64,000 nucleotides of DNA from Bacillus sp. FJAT-29814 (GCF_001510715.1 NZ_LMTJ01000007.1:1650-65649), one strand, 5' to 3'. Shown: positions 34,265-43,221, counted from the stretch's first letter. The notes: a model not told the origin generated them from the sequence alone. Made by a program: numbers and translations.

Positions 34265-34340
34265 ATTGCGCACGGAGACAATCTGATTTAATAAGGAGAC
34301 AACCCGGTTTGTCCTCAAGAAGCCTAATTCCGGGACACTT
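34265..34340. repeat. Short intergenic repeat tract (GGAGACAA, 21 nt apart)
   Basis: GGAGACAA at 34274 and 34295 are 21 nt apart, followed by a CCCGGTTTGTCC / CCGGGACA partial inverted pair. The tract resembles the other 21-nt tracts in period but is short and degenerate. Confidence 0.45.
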
Positions 34341-34344
34341 CCCT

Positions 34345-34376
34345 AAAAAAATGAAGCAGGGAATTGTCCCTACTTC
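34345..34376 (-). terminator. Terminator of the HAD phosphatase gene
   Basis: On the minus strand GAAGTAGGGA pairs with TCCCTGCTTC and is followed by ATTTTTTT. It overlaps the stop codon. Confidence 0.85.
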
Positions 34377-35154
34377 AAAGTAACCCCACCATTTTCAACC
34401 CATGATAAATGCCATTTTCGCCAACTGATTTTGTCACGAATCTTGAAACCCTCTTCACCTCGGGATGGGCATTGCCCATCGCAATGCTGTTTTGAACGAA
34501 AGACAGCATGTCAATATCGTTCAATCCGTCGCCGAAGGCATATACGTGGTCTATTAAATAGCCTAAATGGTTCATGACAACTTCACAGCCTTTTGCCTTG
34601 GAGCCACCTGCCGGATCCACATCAACCGCTAACGGATGCCAGTGAGTAAACCGAAAATCCGAAAAATTAGATACATATGATGCCGTTTCATGTTCACGAA
34701 GGAACAACATCGATTGGATGATATCCCTTCCTTCATAGTAATGAGCGTCATGGATAATAGGAACAGCTAATTTATCGGGCTGCATACATTCAATTAGATC
34801 ATTATGATGCGGGTCACTGGCCCCAATCCCAAAAGGATCAACATGCACAATCGGATGGCCGTTCTCTTCGGCGGCAGCGGTAAGCCTCTTTAAGGCCTCT
34901 TGATTTAATGGATTTTTATGAATGATTTGGTCCCCGAAAACGGCAAGCTGGCCATTAAAACAGACATACGAATGAATGTCTAGCTCGTTTCTTATATCGT
35001 CAAACATAAACGGCGCACGCCCCGTGGCAATCACCACATCATGCCCAAGCTCTTTTAATTGGGCAATCCCTTCTTTTGTGGATGTGGGAATGATTCCATC
35101 ACTATCAACCAAAGTGCCATCAATATCAAAAAAAATCAACTTTTTCTCCGTCAC
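34375..35154 (-). CDS. HAD-superfamily phosphatase, Cof-type (YkrA-like)
   Basis: This is a 259-residue class IIB HAD hydrolase. Motif I is FFDIDGTLVDSDG (nucleophile D9 and acid D11), motif II is IATGRAP, and the C-terminal metal motif is FGDGLNDIDML. The cap domain lies between about 80 and 190. Such enzymes dephosphorylate sugar phosphates or flavin/pyridoxal phosphate; the substrate is not predictable. The GTG start follows AAAGGAGT. Confidence 0.9.
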   Translation of the reverse strand: MTEKKLIFFDIDGTLVDSDGIIPTSTKEGIAQLKELGHDVVIATGRAPFMFDDIRNELDIHSYVCFNGQLAVFGDQIIHKNPLNQEALKRLTAAAEENGHPIVHVDPFGIGASDPHHNDLIECMQPDKLAVPIIHDAHYYEGRDIIQSMLFLREHETASYVSNFSDFRFTHWHPLAVDVDPAGGSKAKGCEVVMNHLGYLIDHVYAFGDGLNDIDMLSFVQNSIAMGNAHPEVKRVSRFVTKSVGENGIYHGLKMVGLL

Positions 35155-35329
35155 GCCAAAACTCCTTTCGGCCCTAAAGTATTCAGTATATCAATTATAC
35201 ATGATTAGGGATGAGTTTTTTGGGGGAGGATTAGGTTTATTGTGAAAAAAGATTATGCAGTGCGTAGATACAAAGTAAAGAACGAGGAATACTAAGGAGT
35301 AATCTATTATAACCCGGGATGTGTCTTGT

Positions 35330-36034
35330 ATGGATTTTTACTATGGACAGCCAACATTGACGGCGCTACAATGGGTCCTTCGGGCTGTCGTATCCTTTTT
35401 CTTTTTGGTGATTGTGGCCAGACTGTTGGGCCAGCGGGCAATCTCCCAACTAAGAGTCCTTGATTTTGTCATTGCCTTAGTTATCGGAAATCTCATCGCC
35501 CATCCCCTATCTGACGAACAACTCGGGCTTAAAGGCTCGGTTATCACTACTAGTGTTTTGGTGGTTTTATACCTTTCAGGCGTTTTTCTCATCCTGAAAT
35601 GGCCTTGGTTACGAAACTTGGTTAACCCCAAACCAATCACCATTATTAAAAACGGGGAGGTCCTTTATAAGCGATTAATGAAGGCCAAAATTTCCATTGA
35701 CCTTTTGATGGATGAATTGCGAAAAGAAAAGGTGGTGGATATCACAAAGGTAGCCTTGGCCATATGGGAAGCGGATGGCAAAATATCCGTGTTTTTGGAT
35801 CCCAACTATCTACCCCCTACCTCACAAATGTTACAAATCAAAACCAATGCCTTTGAGATGCCTAGGACCATTATCAAAGAGGGGAAAATTATCGCCAAGG
35901 AGTTAGAAGAAATCGGCAAGACAGAAAGTTGGCTGGTGTCGAAGTTAGCAAGTCTCTATCAGACTGATGTGAAGAATGTCCTGCTCGCAACAATTGACAC
36001 GAAGGAACAATTAAAAGTGTTTTTATATCAATAA
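35330..36034 (+). CDS. DUF421 membrane protein, YdfS/YkjA-like
   Basis: This second DUF421 protein of the window has about 234 residues, with membrane helices near 10-30, 40-55 and 70-85 and the signature GQRAISQLRVLDFVIALVIGNLIAHPL. The cytoplasmic part repeats the KPITIIKNGEV / PRTIIKEGKII fold twice. It is clearly diverged from the YetF-like copy at 10974. The start is uncertain: GTG 35321 and ATG 35330 are both in frame and neither has a strong ribosome binding site. A good terminator follows. Confidence 0.85.
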   Translation: MDFYYGQPTLTALQWVLRAVVSFFFLVIVARLLGQRAISQLRVLDFVIALVIGNLIAHPLSDEQLGLKGSVITTSVLVVLYLSGVFLILKWPWLRNLVNPKPITIIKNGEVLYKRLMKAKISIDLLMDELRKEKVVDITKVALAIWEADGKISVFLDPNYLPPTSQMLQIKTNAFEMPRTIIKEGKIIAKELEEIGKTESWLVSKLASLYQTDVKNVLLATIDTKEQLKVFLYQ

Positions 36035-36042
36035 AGTGTAGC

Positions 36043-36077
36043 GGCCTAAGCAAACACTGTGTTGCTCAGGCCCATTC
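36043..36077 (+). terminator. Terminator of the second DUF421 gene
   Basis: GGCCTAAGCAA pairs with TTGCTCAGGCC (one mismatch) around 8 nt, then CATTCTTTTTG. Confidence 0.85.
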
Positions 36078-36132
36078 TTTTTGTTAAAAAAAGCGTCCGG
36101 TTTGCAGCAGAAACGCCCCAGTTCTTTGAATC

Positions 36133-37164
36133 TCATTTAACCTTTAGGAACCAAGCCTCCAATAACTCCAGTTCCCTTTCACTTGAAACACCTGCTTTTA
36201 AACTGCTTACCGTCCTTGTCTGCATCCAGCCATAAACCTCACGAATTGTCTCTTCCAATGGCCGAAAAGAAAGGCCCGCGTCCACTGCTTTTTCGATATT
36301 GATAGAAAAAGAGCCTACCCATGGTTCCGTTTCCCCTTCTAATGGGTAGTGCTCGGGAATCCATAGAGGCATGTCTGTCCACGGCTGCACTTTATGATCC
36401 TTTAAAAATAGTTCATCCACCCAAACCCATTCGCACTTGCTATTCGCTGCATCCATACAGGTATTTAACAGCTTTTCCATTGTTATTTTTTCATCATGGC
36501 CCGTCACATTATACGTCCCAGCTTTCCGTCTCTCGGCCATATCGAATACCCATGCCGCAATATCTTTTACATCGATTAGCTGAACAGGACGGTTCGACCG
36601 CCCGGGCACCAATACTTTTCCGCCCTGGGCCACCCGCTGAACCCAGTATGGCAGCCGGTCCGTGTAGTCGAACGCCCCGACAAGCTGTCCTGCCCGAACC
36701 TGCAGAACACGTCCTGGCCACTGCTTCTCCGCTTCCGCTTCACAGAGGACCTTCAACGCACCGTAATGCTCATAAGGCGAAATGGTCCCTTCTTCAACGG
36801 CCTTCAATTGATCCACCTCAATAGTTTGCAGGTGATAGTCTTCGTTAATTTGTTCTGGAATCCAATCCTTATAAACGGAGATACTCGAAATATACGTATA
36901 GTGCTGGATGTTGCCCCCGAGTATTGTCGCCAATTTTTCAACCTGCGAGGGCACAAATCCGCATGTGTCCATGACAACATCCCACTGACGATTTTTCAGT
37001 AGGGAAAGATCCCCGTTGCGGTCCCCAATTAGCTGTTCCACTTCGGGAAACACCGCTTGATTGCTCCCGCGATTAAATAAGGTCAGTTCATGCCCCCTTT
37101 TCAATCCTTCTTCCACCAACGCCCTGCCTAAAAAACGAGTCCCACCTAAAATCAGAACTTTCAT
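36133..37164 (-). CDS. NAD-dependent epimerase/dehydratase-family protein
   Basis: The 343-residue atypical SDR has the nucleotide-binding motif LGGTRFLGRALVEE at the very N-terminus, DVVMDTCGFVPSQVE in the fourth strand region, and YISSISVYKDW containing the catalytic Ser/Tyr positions. The family resembles the chloroplast CSP41/isoflavone-reductase-like group in the GGTRFLG motif. Substrate unknown. The ATG at 37164 behind GGGGGAG is preferred to an upstream GTG. Monocistronic; no wall or sugar genes are directly adjacent. Confidence 0.85.
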   Translation of the reverse strand: MKVLILGGTRFLGRALVEEGLKRGHELTLFNRGSNQAVFPEVEQLIGDRNGDLSLLKNRQWDVVMDTCGFVPSQVEKLATILGGNIQHYTYISSISVYKDWIPEQINEDYHLQTIEVDQLKAVEEGTISPYEHYGALKVLCEAEAEKQWPGRVLQVRAGQLVGAFDYTDRLPYWVQRVAQGGKVLVPGRSNRPVQLIDVKDIAAWVFDMAERRKAGTYNVTGHDEKITMEKLLNTCMDAANSKCEWVWVDELFLKDHKVQPWTDMPLWIPEHYPLEGETEPWVGSFSINIEKAVDAGLSFRPLEETIREVYGWMQTRTVSSLKAGVSSERELELLEAWFLKVK

Positions 37165-37316
37165 CCTTCTCCCCCATTTCACCTTTTAATTAATATAACG
37201 ATTTTTTACCTTGAAAAGATACGGGGGTAATGAAAAAAGGTTTAGCGTTCCAAATAAACCATTCAATGAATAAAAATATAATAAATTTAAACCTACATGG
37301 TAAGGGGGGAACAAGC

Positions 37317-37553
37317 TTGAATTTCTTTTTGGTTGGTATCGTTTACTGGATCTTGATCGGCATCTCAATCCTATTACTTATTAGAGGCATATGGGAAAAG
37401 TCTTGGAAAATGTTATTATGGAGCGGCATTGCGCTTCTACTTCCAACTCTATCTTTCTATATCGGAGGGACGGAGAGATGGTTTAAACTGTCTGGACTCG
37501 TACCGTTAGTTATTTTCTGGCTTGCTTTTTATACAAAAAGAAAGGGTATTTGA
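37317..37553 (+). CDS. Small membrane protein with two to three helices (78 residues)
   Basis: The TTG start at 37317 lies 7 nt after AAGGGGGG and gives MNFFLVGIVYWILIG. Hydrophobic stretches at about 2-22, 31-47 and 56-71 make it an integral membrane protein with a basic C-terminal end (YTKRKGI). The frame stays open upstream but without a ribosome binding site. I do not recognise the family. Confidence 0.65.
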   Translation: MNFFLVGIVYWILIGISILLLIRGIWEKSWKMLLWSGIALLLPTLSFYIGGTERWFKLSGLVPLVIFWLAFYTKRKGI

Positions 37554-37629
37554 TAACGGAGCCGTTAACTATCCCTAATTGTATGGTAATTGGGAGGGGC
37601 TGAATGTTGATTTCACTGCGTATGAAAAA

Positions 37630-37818
37630 TAAACGGAAAAATTCCGGCTAAATTAGGAAATACCAATATTTCCTTAATAATAAGAGAAGTTTTTCCGTTT
37701 ATATTATCCAAATCTTTGGATTTTGTCATATTTAGAGCAATTAACCGGAATATCTCCGCTTATATCCGCTTCTTAAGCCTCCACTATATACATTAGCAGG
37801 AAATTCTCCGCCTATGAT
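37630..37818. repeat. Dispersed four-palindrome element, copy 2
   Basis: Four palindromes of the CGGA...TCCG type have their CCG at 37644, 37695, 37756 and 37808 (spacing 51, 61, 52), matching the element at 15081-15275. Secondary hairpins occur in the spacers, for example AGGAAAT-ACCAAT-ATTTCCT near 37655-37674 and ATCCAAA-TC-TTTGGAT near 37706-37721. It lies between two small genes on the plus strand. Confidence 0.82.
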
Positions 37819-37926
37819 TTCTCATACCCATATAGGATAATATATTTATGACATATACCCGTAATTATTGCGTAAAGTGCTTCATATATGTTTTTAGGGA
37901 ATAAGTTGTACGAGGTGAATTTTATA

Positions 37927-38097
37927 ATGAGAGATTTCCACTGCTGTGCGACATGCCAGCATTTTAGGGCGGAGAAAAAAGCGGATGGAATGAAGTACTA
38001 CTGCAGCCGTTTGGGGTTTGAAACAAAAACAACCTACCAATTTAATTGCTGGAATCCGAAAGAAAATATCATTAAGTTAATGAATAAGACCCAATAG
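37927..38097 (+). CDS. Small Cys-rich protein, possible zinc-binding (56 residues)
   Basis: The sequence has CCATCQHF at the N-terminus, a CSRLG in the middle and FNCWNPKE near the end. Five cysteines are thus arranged as Cx2C ... C ... C, a plausible zinc site. GAGGTGA lies 10 nt before the ATG. I know no function for this family. The CSRLGFET/FNCW spacing looks like a conserved domain rather than a chance frame. Confidence 0.7.
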   Translation: MRDFHCCATCQHFRAEKKADGMKYYCSRLGFETKTTYQFNCWNPKENIIKLMNKTQ

Positions 38098-38105
38098 GAC
38101 TAATT

Positions 38106-38138
38106 AAAAAAGCCCCTACGTCAAGGAGACGGGGGCTA
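38106..38138 (-). terminator. Terminator of the muropeptide-recycling operon
   Basis: AGCCCC/GGGGCT arms are extended by a GTC/GAC pair, and the minus strand ends in TTTTTT. It lies 20 bp past the MurR-like stop codon. Confidence 0.8.
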
Positions 38139-38159
38139 TTCAACGTTTGTTAATGATGA

Positions 38160-39041
38160 TCATTTTTGTCTTGGTTTAATATTATCTCTAATTATATCAA
38201 TGATTTCTCTTGTCTCATCCAGGTGTTTGACTGTTTCCTCGTATATCTGAGATGCGACGCACATGAATAAGATGTCAATCACATGAAGCTGGGCGATTCG
38301 TGAGGAGGTCGCACCGCTTCTGAAGGTGGGTTCTCTTGTTGCGGAAGTAAAGAGCTTGATATCCGCTTGTTCCGAAACCAATGATGAACCATATTTCGTT
38401 AAGCTTATCGTCTTGGCGCCTTTTTTATTGGCAAGCTCAAGAATTTTCGCCACCTCAAACGTTTTCCCCGAGAAAGAAATGCCGACCACCACGTCCGTTG
38501 GTTTGGCATTCGCCACCATTGTGGCCGCCATGTGGAAATCTTGAAAAGCGGTTGCCTTCTTATCAATCCGCAAAAACTTTTGTTGGGCATCCTGTGCAAT
38601 GATGCTGGAAGCGCCAACGCCAAAAAAATGAATCATTTCGGCGTTTTGACATGCTATTTTCGCCCGTTCCAGCGCCTCATGATCCAATAATTCCGCCGTT
38701 TCATGGATCGTTTGAATACTATTATTGGTCATCTTTTCAATAATCGACCCTGCAGACTCGTTTGGCTCAATATCACGAAAACCAGGCGGTTTGCTTTTTT
38801 GCAAATCCCCGGCGATGCGAAGCTTTAGGTCCTGAAACCCTTTTAAGCCAAGTGACTTGCAAAGACGGATGACAGCGGCACTGCTGGTTGAACTCCGCTT
38901 TCCAAGTTCGCTGGCTGTTAAAGAAATGGCCTCATGCGGGTTTTCCATAATATATTGGGCAATCTTTTTTTCGGAAGGAGGAAGGTCCAGATGCATTTCG
39001 GACAGCATCACAAGTCCTCCGGTCATGTATGACATGGGCAT
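38160..39041 (-). CDS. murR: RpiR-family regulator, MurR (YbbH)-like
   Basis: RpiR proteins combine an N-terminal helix-turn-helix with a C-terminal SIS sugar-isomerase fold that senses sugar phosphates; MurR senses MurNAc-6-phosphate. The 293 residues include the HTH (STSSAAVIRLCKSLGLKGFQDLK, about 50-72) and the SIS domain (about 125-265; FFGVGASSIIAQDAQQKF, ISFSGKTFEVAKI). AVIRLCKSLGLKGFQDLK is close to the B. subtilis MurR sequence. It is the last gene of the recycling operon. Its likely targets are the TTGAAAT-N3-ATTTCAA palindromes at 51399 and 52434-52513. Start among several ATGs is uncertain. Confidence 0.88.
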   Translation of the reverse strand: MPMSYMTGGLVMLSEMHLDLPPSEKKIAQYIMENPHEAISLTASELGKRSSTSSAAVIRLCKSLGLKGFQDLKLRIAGDLQKSKPPGFRDIEPNESAGSIIEKMTNNSIQTIHETAELLDHEALERAKIACQNAEMIHFFGVGASSIIAQDAQQKFLRIDKKATAFQDFHMAATMVANAKPTDVVVGISFSGKTFEVAKILELANKKGAKTISLTKYGSSLVSEQADIKLFTSATREPTFRSGATSSRIAQLHVIDILFMCVASQIYEETVKHLDETREIIDIIRDNIKPRQK

Positions 39042-39071
39042 CAACTCTCTTTTTTCGTCTTATGTTTCTGT

Positions 39072-40019
39072 TTAGATTGACTTTTTCATCACATGGAACC
39101 TGCGGGTAATCTCAAAACCTGTTTTTTTATAAAGGTATCCGGCAGAGCTTTTTTCGCCTGTCCAAAGGAACCAGGCGCCATGCAGCCCTTCGGAACGCAT
39201 ATTTTTCAAGCATTCATGCAATAAAATTTTTCCTAGACCTTTTCCTTGTTCATCAGGGTCGACGCCAAATGGGCCGAATCGATCGGGGATGCCTTCATAG
39301 CCTCCGTAAATGCAAAAGCCGACAAGTTTGCTTCCGTTTCTAACAACCAAAATACGCTCGAGCGGAAGCCCCTGCAATACGCCTTCGCGAATCGCCCGGC
39401 CCCAGTCCGGATTAAATAAGTTATTGGCAAATTGAATGACCTCGTAAAGGTCCTGATCCTTGGCTGCTGCGAACGAATATCCTTCTTGTTCGCGCTGGCC
39501 TTTTAATTCTATTATATCATCGGATGGGGCATAGCCAACAAGGCTGCGGTCCATAGCGACCGGGGAGTACTGCCTTTCAAACCCCTGGCGCAAAAGAAAG
39601 GCGTAACCTTCTGGATAGGCTTCCTCATCAATTCCCGGCAAAATATAATTAGGCGCATATGATGCAAAAAAGACCTGTTTCCGTCCTGCAGCGGCAAGGA
39701 AGTCAAGCGCCGCCTTCATCAACGTTTCTCCCACTCCGGAGTTACGAACATCCTGATGGACGAAAAAGAAAGGAATCCAGCCATTTTCCGGTTCCAAATC
39801 CGTACCGGCCATCGGCAATAATCTTCTTACAGCATACACACAGCCGACTAATTTGTCATCTTGAAAAGCCAAACGCAGCCCCTGCGGATCAAAATTGGCA
39901 TCCAACAGGACAAGATTGCGGAATCGCTTTGAAGTAATCGGGTCTTGGGGAAGGCTTTCGTTCCAAAGCTGTACAATATTCTGTTCATCACCAGACTCAT
40001 AAAAACGATAGGTTATCAC
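39072..40019 (-). CDS. Tandem GNAT acetyltransferase in the recycling operon (copy A)
   Basis: The protein has 315 residues with two GNAT domains. The N-domain (about 3-150) has the acetyl-CoA loop VHQDVRNSGVGETLMKAA, and the C-domain (about 165-310) has VDPDEQGKGLGKILLHEC. Both pyrophosphate-binding loops look usable. GNATs transfer acetyl groups to amines; the neighbours suggest an amino sugar or muropeptide acceptor, which is inference. GTG at 40019 lies behind AAGGAGTGA. A second tandem GNAT is at 50327. Confidence 0.8.
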   Translation of the reverse strand: MITYRFYESGDEQNIVQLWNESLPQDPITSKRFRNLVLLDANFDPQGLRLAFQDDKLVGCVYAVRRLLPMAGTDLEPENGWIPFFFVHQDVRNSGVGETLMKAALDFLAAAGRKQVFFASYAPNYILPGIDEEAYPEGYAFLLRQGFERQYSPVAMDRSLVGYAPSDDIIELKGQREQEGYSFAAAKDQDLYEVIQFANNLFNPDWGRAIREGVLQGLPLERILVVRNGSKLVGFCIYGGYEGIPDRFGPFGVDPDEQGKGLGKILLHECLKNMRSEGLHGAWFLWTGEKSSAGYLYKKTGFEITRRFHVMKKSI

Positions 40020-40048
40020 CAGCACTCACTCCTTAGGGAATTGATTTT

Positions 40049-41197
40049 TTAATAAAGAAGATACGGCTTCCTTTGGATTTTAAAAGCCTCTGCATGTTTC
40101 TCACACTGTTCTAAAAACACGTTACCTTCGCCGTTTAGGATGTAATTCTGTAACCGGTCGGTACCAGACAACAGGTTAAACATGTAGCGTTGAGTCGGTT
40201 CGTAAAAAACAAAATGAAAATCATTTGGATACATTTCAGCAATAAGCTCGAGCAATGTCAGTCCTGTCCTTAAGGAATGAAGCGCTCTCCGGTCCGTGAC
40301 ATGAAGCTGCACACCCTCGCATACCGTGTCCTTGTGCTTTTGGTAGGTTGGCATAAACGAAACGGCCCGCGCCAAGACACCGGGCAGCATTTTACCATTG
40401 AACGCCCTTGCCAAACGATAACCGTCGATAAACGGTGCCCCAACATATTCAAACGGACGTGTTGTCCCTCTTCCTTCCGACAGATTCGTGCCTTCCACCA
40501 AGCATGTGCCTGGATACAAAACAGCCATATCGATTCCCGTTGTGTTCGGCGAAGGAGGGACCCAGAACAGGCCTGTTTCGTCATAATACAACTCCCGGTT
40601 CCAGCCCTCCATCGGAATAACCGCAAGGTCACAATCAATCCCGAATTCATGCTTATACAAGAGTGCCATTTCCCCGACTGTCAGCCCATGCCGGTTAGGG
40701 ATGGGATACAGTCCGACAAAGGAACGGTGTGCTTCCTCCACGAAATTTCCTTCCACTGCTGCTCCGGAAATTGGATTGGGCCGGTCAAGGACGACAAACT
40801 GTTTGCCGTACTCTGCACAGGTCTCCATCATATAGGCCATTGTATAGATATACGTGTAATACCTTGCCCCAATGTCCTGTAAATCAAAGAAAACAACATC
40901 AACAGGGTCGAGCATTTCCTTGCTCGGCTTCTTTGAAGCTCCATATAAACTATAGACGGGAACGTTCGTATAGGGGTCGACTGATGACTCCACCTTTTCT
41001 CCTTCTTTGGCATCCCCGCGGATCCCATGCTCCGGACCATAAAGTGCGGTCAACTGCAAATCTGGATGCTCGTGGAAAAGGTCAATTGTCGGGGTCAGCC
41101 TTTGATTGACTCCGGTCATATTCGTGACCAGACCTATTCTTTTTCCTTTATAATCCTGAGTATATTTTTCTAAAAAAACATCAAGGCCAATTTTCAA
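40049..41197 (-). CDS. namZ: Exo-beta-N-acetylmuramidase NamZ (DUF1343), no signal peptide
   Basis: NamZ (YbbC, GH171) removes MurNAc from the non-reducing end of wall fragments. The 382 residues carry family motifs GLVTNMTGV, LYGPEHGIRGD, FDLQDIGARYYTYIYTM and LDRPNPISG. The TTG start at 41197 (MKIGLDVFLEK) lies 7 nt after AAAGGGGG. No hydrophobic N-terminus precedes the domain, so the enzyme should be cytoplasmic; B. subtilis NamZ is secreted. It follows the ABC permease genes after an 18-bp hairpin. Confidence 0.9.
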   Translation of the reverse strand: MKIGLDVFLEKYTQDYKGKRIGLVTNMTGVNQRLTPTIDLFHEHPDLQLTALYGPEHGIRGDAKEGEKVESSVDPYTNVPVYSLYGASKKPSKEMLDPVDVVFFDLQDIGARYYTYIYTMAYMMETCAEYGKQFVVLDRPNPISGAAVEGNFVEEAHRSFVGLYPIPNRHGLTVGEMALLYKHEFGIDCDLAVIPMEGWNRELYYDETGLFWVPPSPNTTGIDMAVLYPGTCLVEGTNLSEGRGTTRPFEYVGAPFIDGYRLARAFNGKMLPGVLARAVSFMPTYQKHKDTVCEGVQLHVTDRRALHSLRTGLTLLELIAEMYPNDFHFVFYEPTQRYMFNLLSGTDRLQNYILNGEGNVFLEQCEKHAEAFKIQRKPYLLY

Positions 41198-41220
41198 CTC
41201 CGTTCCCCCTTTCATCGATA

Positions 41221-41259
41221 TAAAAGAAAAAAAGAGATGGAATCTCTTTTTTTCTTTTA
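41221..41259. terminator. Perfect 18-bp hairpin between permease and namZ
   Basis: TAAAAGAAAAAAAGAGAT pairs exactly with ATCTCTTTTTTTCTTTTA around a 3-nt loop. It overlaps the permease stop and could attenuate or end transcription in either direction; its stem is almost free of G-C pairs. Confidence 0.6.
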
Positions 41260-42213
41260 TTCTTTCACGCCGCCTAAGGTCAAGCCTTTTACAAAGTGGC
41301 GCTGGAACATCATGAACACAATAATCATTGGTACGGATGCAATGGCTGCCCCGCTCATCAACAATTTAAAGCTGGCCAGGTTGGCATCCTGCAACGACTT
41401 CAATCCGACTGGCAACGTATATAGGTTGGAATCATTCAAGACGATGATTGGCCATAGGAACGAGTTCCAAACGTTCATGAAGGTGAAAATACCAAGTGCG
41501 GCCATACCTGGTCGCGCCAACGGCAGAACCACTTTCCAGAATGTTTTCCATTCGCTGGCGCCGTCAATTTTTGCGGCATCCAACAGTTCATCCGGAATCG
41601 AATGCATAAATTGTCTCATCAGGAACACGCCAAATACCATCGATAAGTCAGGGAAGATCAGTGCCCAGTGGGTATCCATAATGCCTAAATTTTTCACCAT
41701 CATGAATAACGGCACCAATGTTACCTGCCCTGGAATCATCATCGTTCCGACAATCGCATAGAAAATCAAATCCCGGCCCGGGAATTGTTTCTTTGCCAGG
41801 ACATAGCCCGCCATTGAGTCGAATAACAAAATACCGATTGTTACTACAACCGCGATATATAAGCTGTTTAAAAACCAATAGCCAATATTATTCTTTTTGA
41901 AAAGCGTCGTGAATCCGGAAAAAGTATCATCGACAATCTGGTCCATGATGTCCCTGTGATAGGCTTCTGCCTTTTTATCACCGGCTTTTTCCGCATCACG
42001 GGCCTTGCCCCAGTGCTCGAAATATTCCGGAATCCCCATCGGATACATTTTCGGCGGATTCGAATCGACATATGAAACCGACTGTTTCAAGTCTTCATCC
42101 TGGTATTTGCTTAATTGCAATGATGTACTGAACACCCAATATAACGGCAGCAGGGAAACGACAGAAAACATCAGCAGCATCACATAGATGATTATTTTAT
42201 TAATTTTCGGCAT
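41257..42213 (-). CDS. Sugar ABC transporter permease (MalG/AraQ-like)
   Basis: The 318-residue inner-membrane protein has six helices and the EAA loop DAAKIDGASEWKTFWKVVLPLARPG that contacts the ATPase. An unusually long outer loop of about 85 residues, between the first helix and SLYIAVVVTIGIL, is rich in charged residues (KARDAEKAGDKKAEAYHRD). With the partner permease and the binding protein it forms a CUT1-type importer. No ATPase is encoded nearby, so it probably uses a shared MsmX-like subunit. Substrate inferred as a muropeptide or wall disaccharide. Confidence 0.9.
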   Translation of the reverse strand: MPKINKIIIYVMLLMFSVVSLLPLYWVFSTSLQLSKYQDEDLKQSVSYVDSNPPKMYPMGIPEYFEHWGKARDAEKAGDKKAEAYHRDIMDQIVDDTFSGFTTLFKKNNIGYWFLNSLYIAVVVTIGILLFDSMAGYVLAKKQFPGRDLIFYAIVGTMMIPGQVTLVPLFMMVKNLGIMDTHWALIFPDLSMVFGVFLMRQFMHSIPDELLDAAKIDGASEWKTFWKVVLPLARPGMAALGIFTFMNVWNSFLWPIIVLNDSNLYTLPVGLKSLQDANLASFKLLMSGAAIASVPMIIVFMMFQRHFVKGLTLGGVKE

Positions 42214-42224
42214 CTTGTTTCCCC

Positions 42225-43148
42225 CTAGTCGTCATACCGTAGTACGCGGAATTGAATAACTGAAAATACTAAAATGATAAAGAATAGCACAATCGATTGC
42301 GCTGCGGCCAAGCCAAATTCGAAATCTCGGAATCCAGTTTTATAAATCAGATGGACAAGTGTTTCCGTACTTGTACCAGGACCCCCGCCAGTCATCATGA
42401 TGATCTGGGTAAAGACTTGGAAAGAGCCAATCGTGCTTAACAACACGAGATAAAGTGTTGTTGGCTTTAACAACGGAATCGTGATTTGCAGCCATTTTTG
42501 AAAGCTGTTTGCGCCGTCAATGGTCGCCGCTTCATATAACGATTCAGAAATTGACCCCATGGCAGCCAAATAAAGAATAATCCCAACCCCAAACGGGATT
42601 AAACATTGCATAATAATCAATGACCACAGTGCTGTGGAGCTTTGTCCCAGCCAGTTAATCGGGTCCATTCCGAACCAGCCCAGCACATAGTTGAATAAGC
42701 CAAAGTCATGGTTATACATCCAGCGCCAAACCATCGCCACAATAACCATGGAGGTGACGGTCGGCAGATAAAAGGCTCCCCGGAAGAAGCTTTGAGACCA
42801 TTTGCCAAGAGGATGAATGAGAGAAGCGATAATGAGTGCACTTATGACGTTAAACGGTACCGTTACCAAGGTGAACAGAAATGTGTTCTTTAACGCATCG
42901 TAAAAGGCACTGCTTTGAAAAACTTTCGCATAGTTTTCAAAGCCGACCCACTCACTTCCAAAGACTTTAAATTCCTGGAAGGATAATACGAATGCCCATA
43001 CTACCGGTATCGCAATAAATGCTACAAACAGGATTAATTTTGGAAGTAAAAATAGGTACGCGGAATAATTCTTTTTGATTTGGGTCAGTACAGTTGATTT
43101 CTTTGTTTCAATTCTTGCCTCAACTGCATGCTGGTGTACGGGTTTCAA
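42225..43148 (-). CDS. Sugar ABC transporter permease (MalF-like)
   Basis: The protein has 307 residues and six membrane helices. It has the EAA motif EAATIDGANSFQKWLQITIPLLKPT and the SFQEFKVFGSEWVGFENYAKVF block of CUT1-family permeases. The gene lies 11 bp upstream of the second permease gene, and a 13-bp hairpin separates it from the binding-protein gene, a common arrangement that keeps the binding protein in excess. Confidence 0.92.
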   Translation of the reverse strand: MKPVHQHAVEARIETKKSTVLTQIKKNYSAYLFLLPKLILFVAFIAIPVVWAFVLSFQEFKVFGSEWVGFENYAKVFQSSAFYDALKNTFLFTLVTVPFNVISALIIASLIHPLGKWSQSFFRGAFYLPTVTSMVIVAMVWRWMYNHDFGLFNYVLGWFGMDPINWLGQSSTALWSLIIMQCLIPFGVGIILYLAAMGSISESLYEAATIDGANSFQKWLQITIPLLKPTTLYLVLLSTIGSFQVFTQIIMMTGGGPGTSTETLVHLIYKTGFRDFEFGLAAAQSIVLFFIILVFSVIQFRVLRYDD

Positions 43149-43174
43149 ATTAACTCCCCCAATCTTGATTGAAA

Positions 43175-43210
43175 CTTGGCAGACCCTGTATTTACCTAGG
43201 GTCTGCCAAG
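43175..43210 (-). other. Perfect 13-bp intercistronic hairpin after the binding-protein gene
   Basis: CTTGGCAGACCCT pairs exactly with AGGGTCTGCCAAG around a 10-nt loop, with no T-tract on the minus strand. Its place between binding protein and permease fits a 3' stabiliser or partial attenuator that raises binding-protein levels. Confidence 0.75.
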
Positions 43211-43221
43211 CGGGTTCCTAC

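Noticed and set aside
40277-40882. 201-codon plus-strand frame over namZ
   Set aside because: Antisense shadow of namZ; Cys/His/Arg-rich composition typical of non-coding frames.
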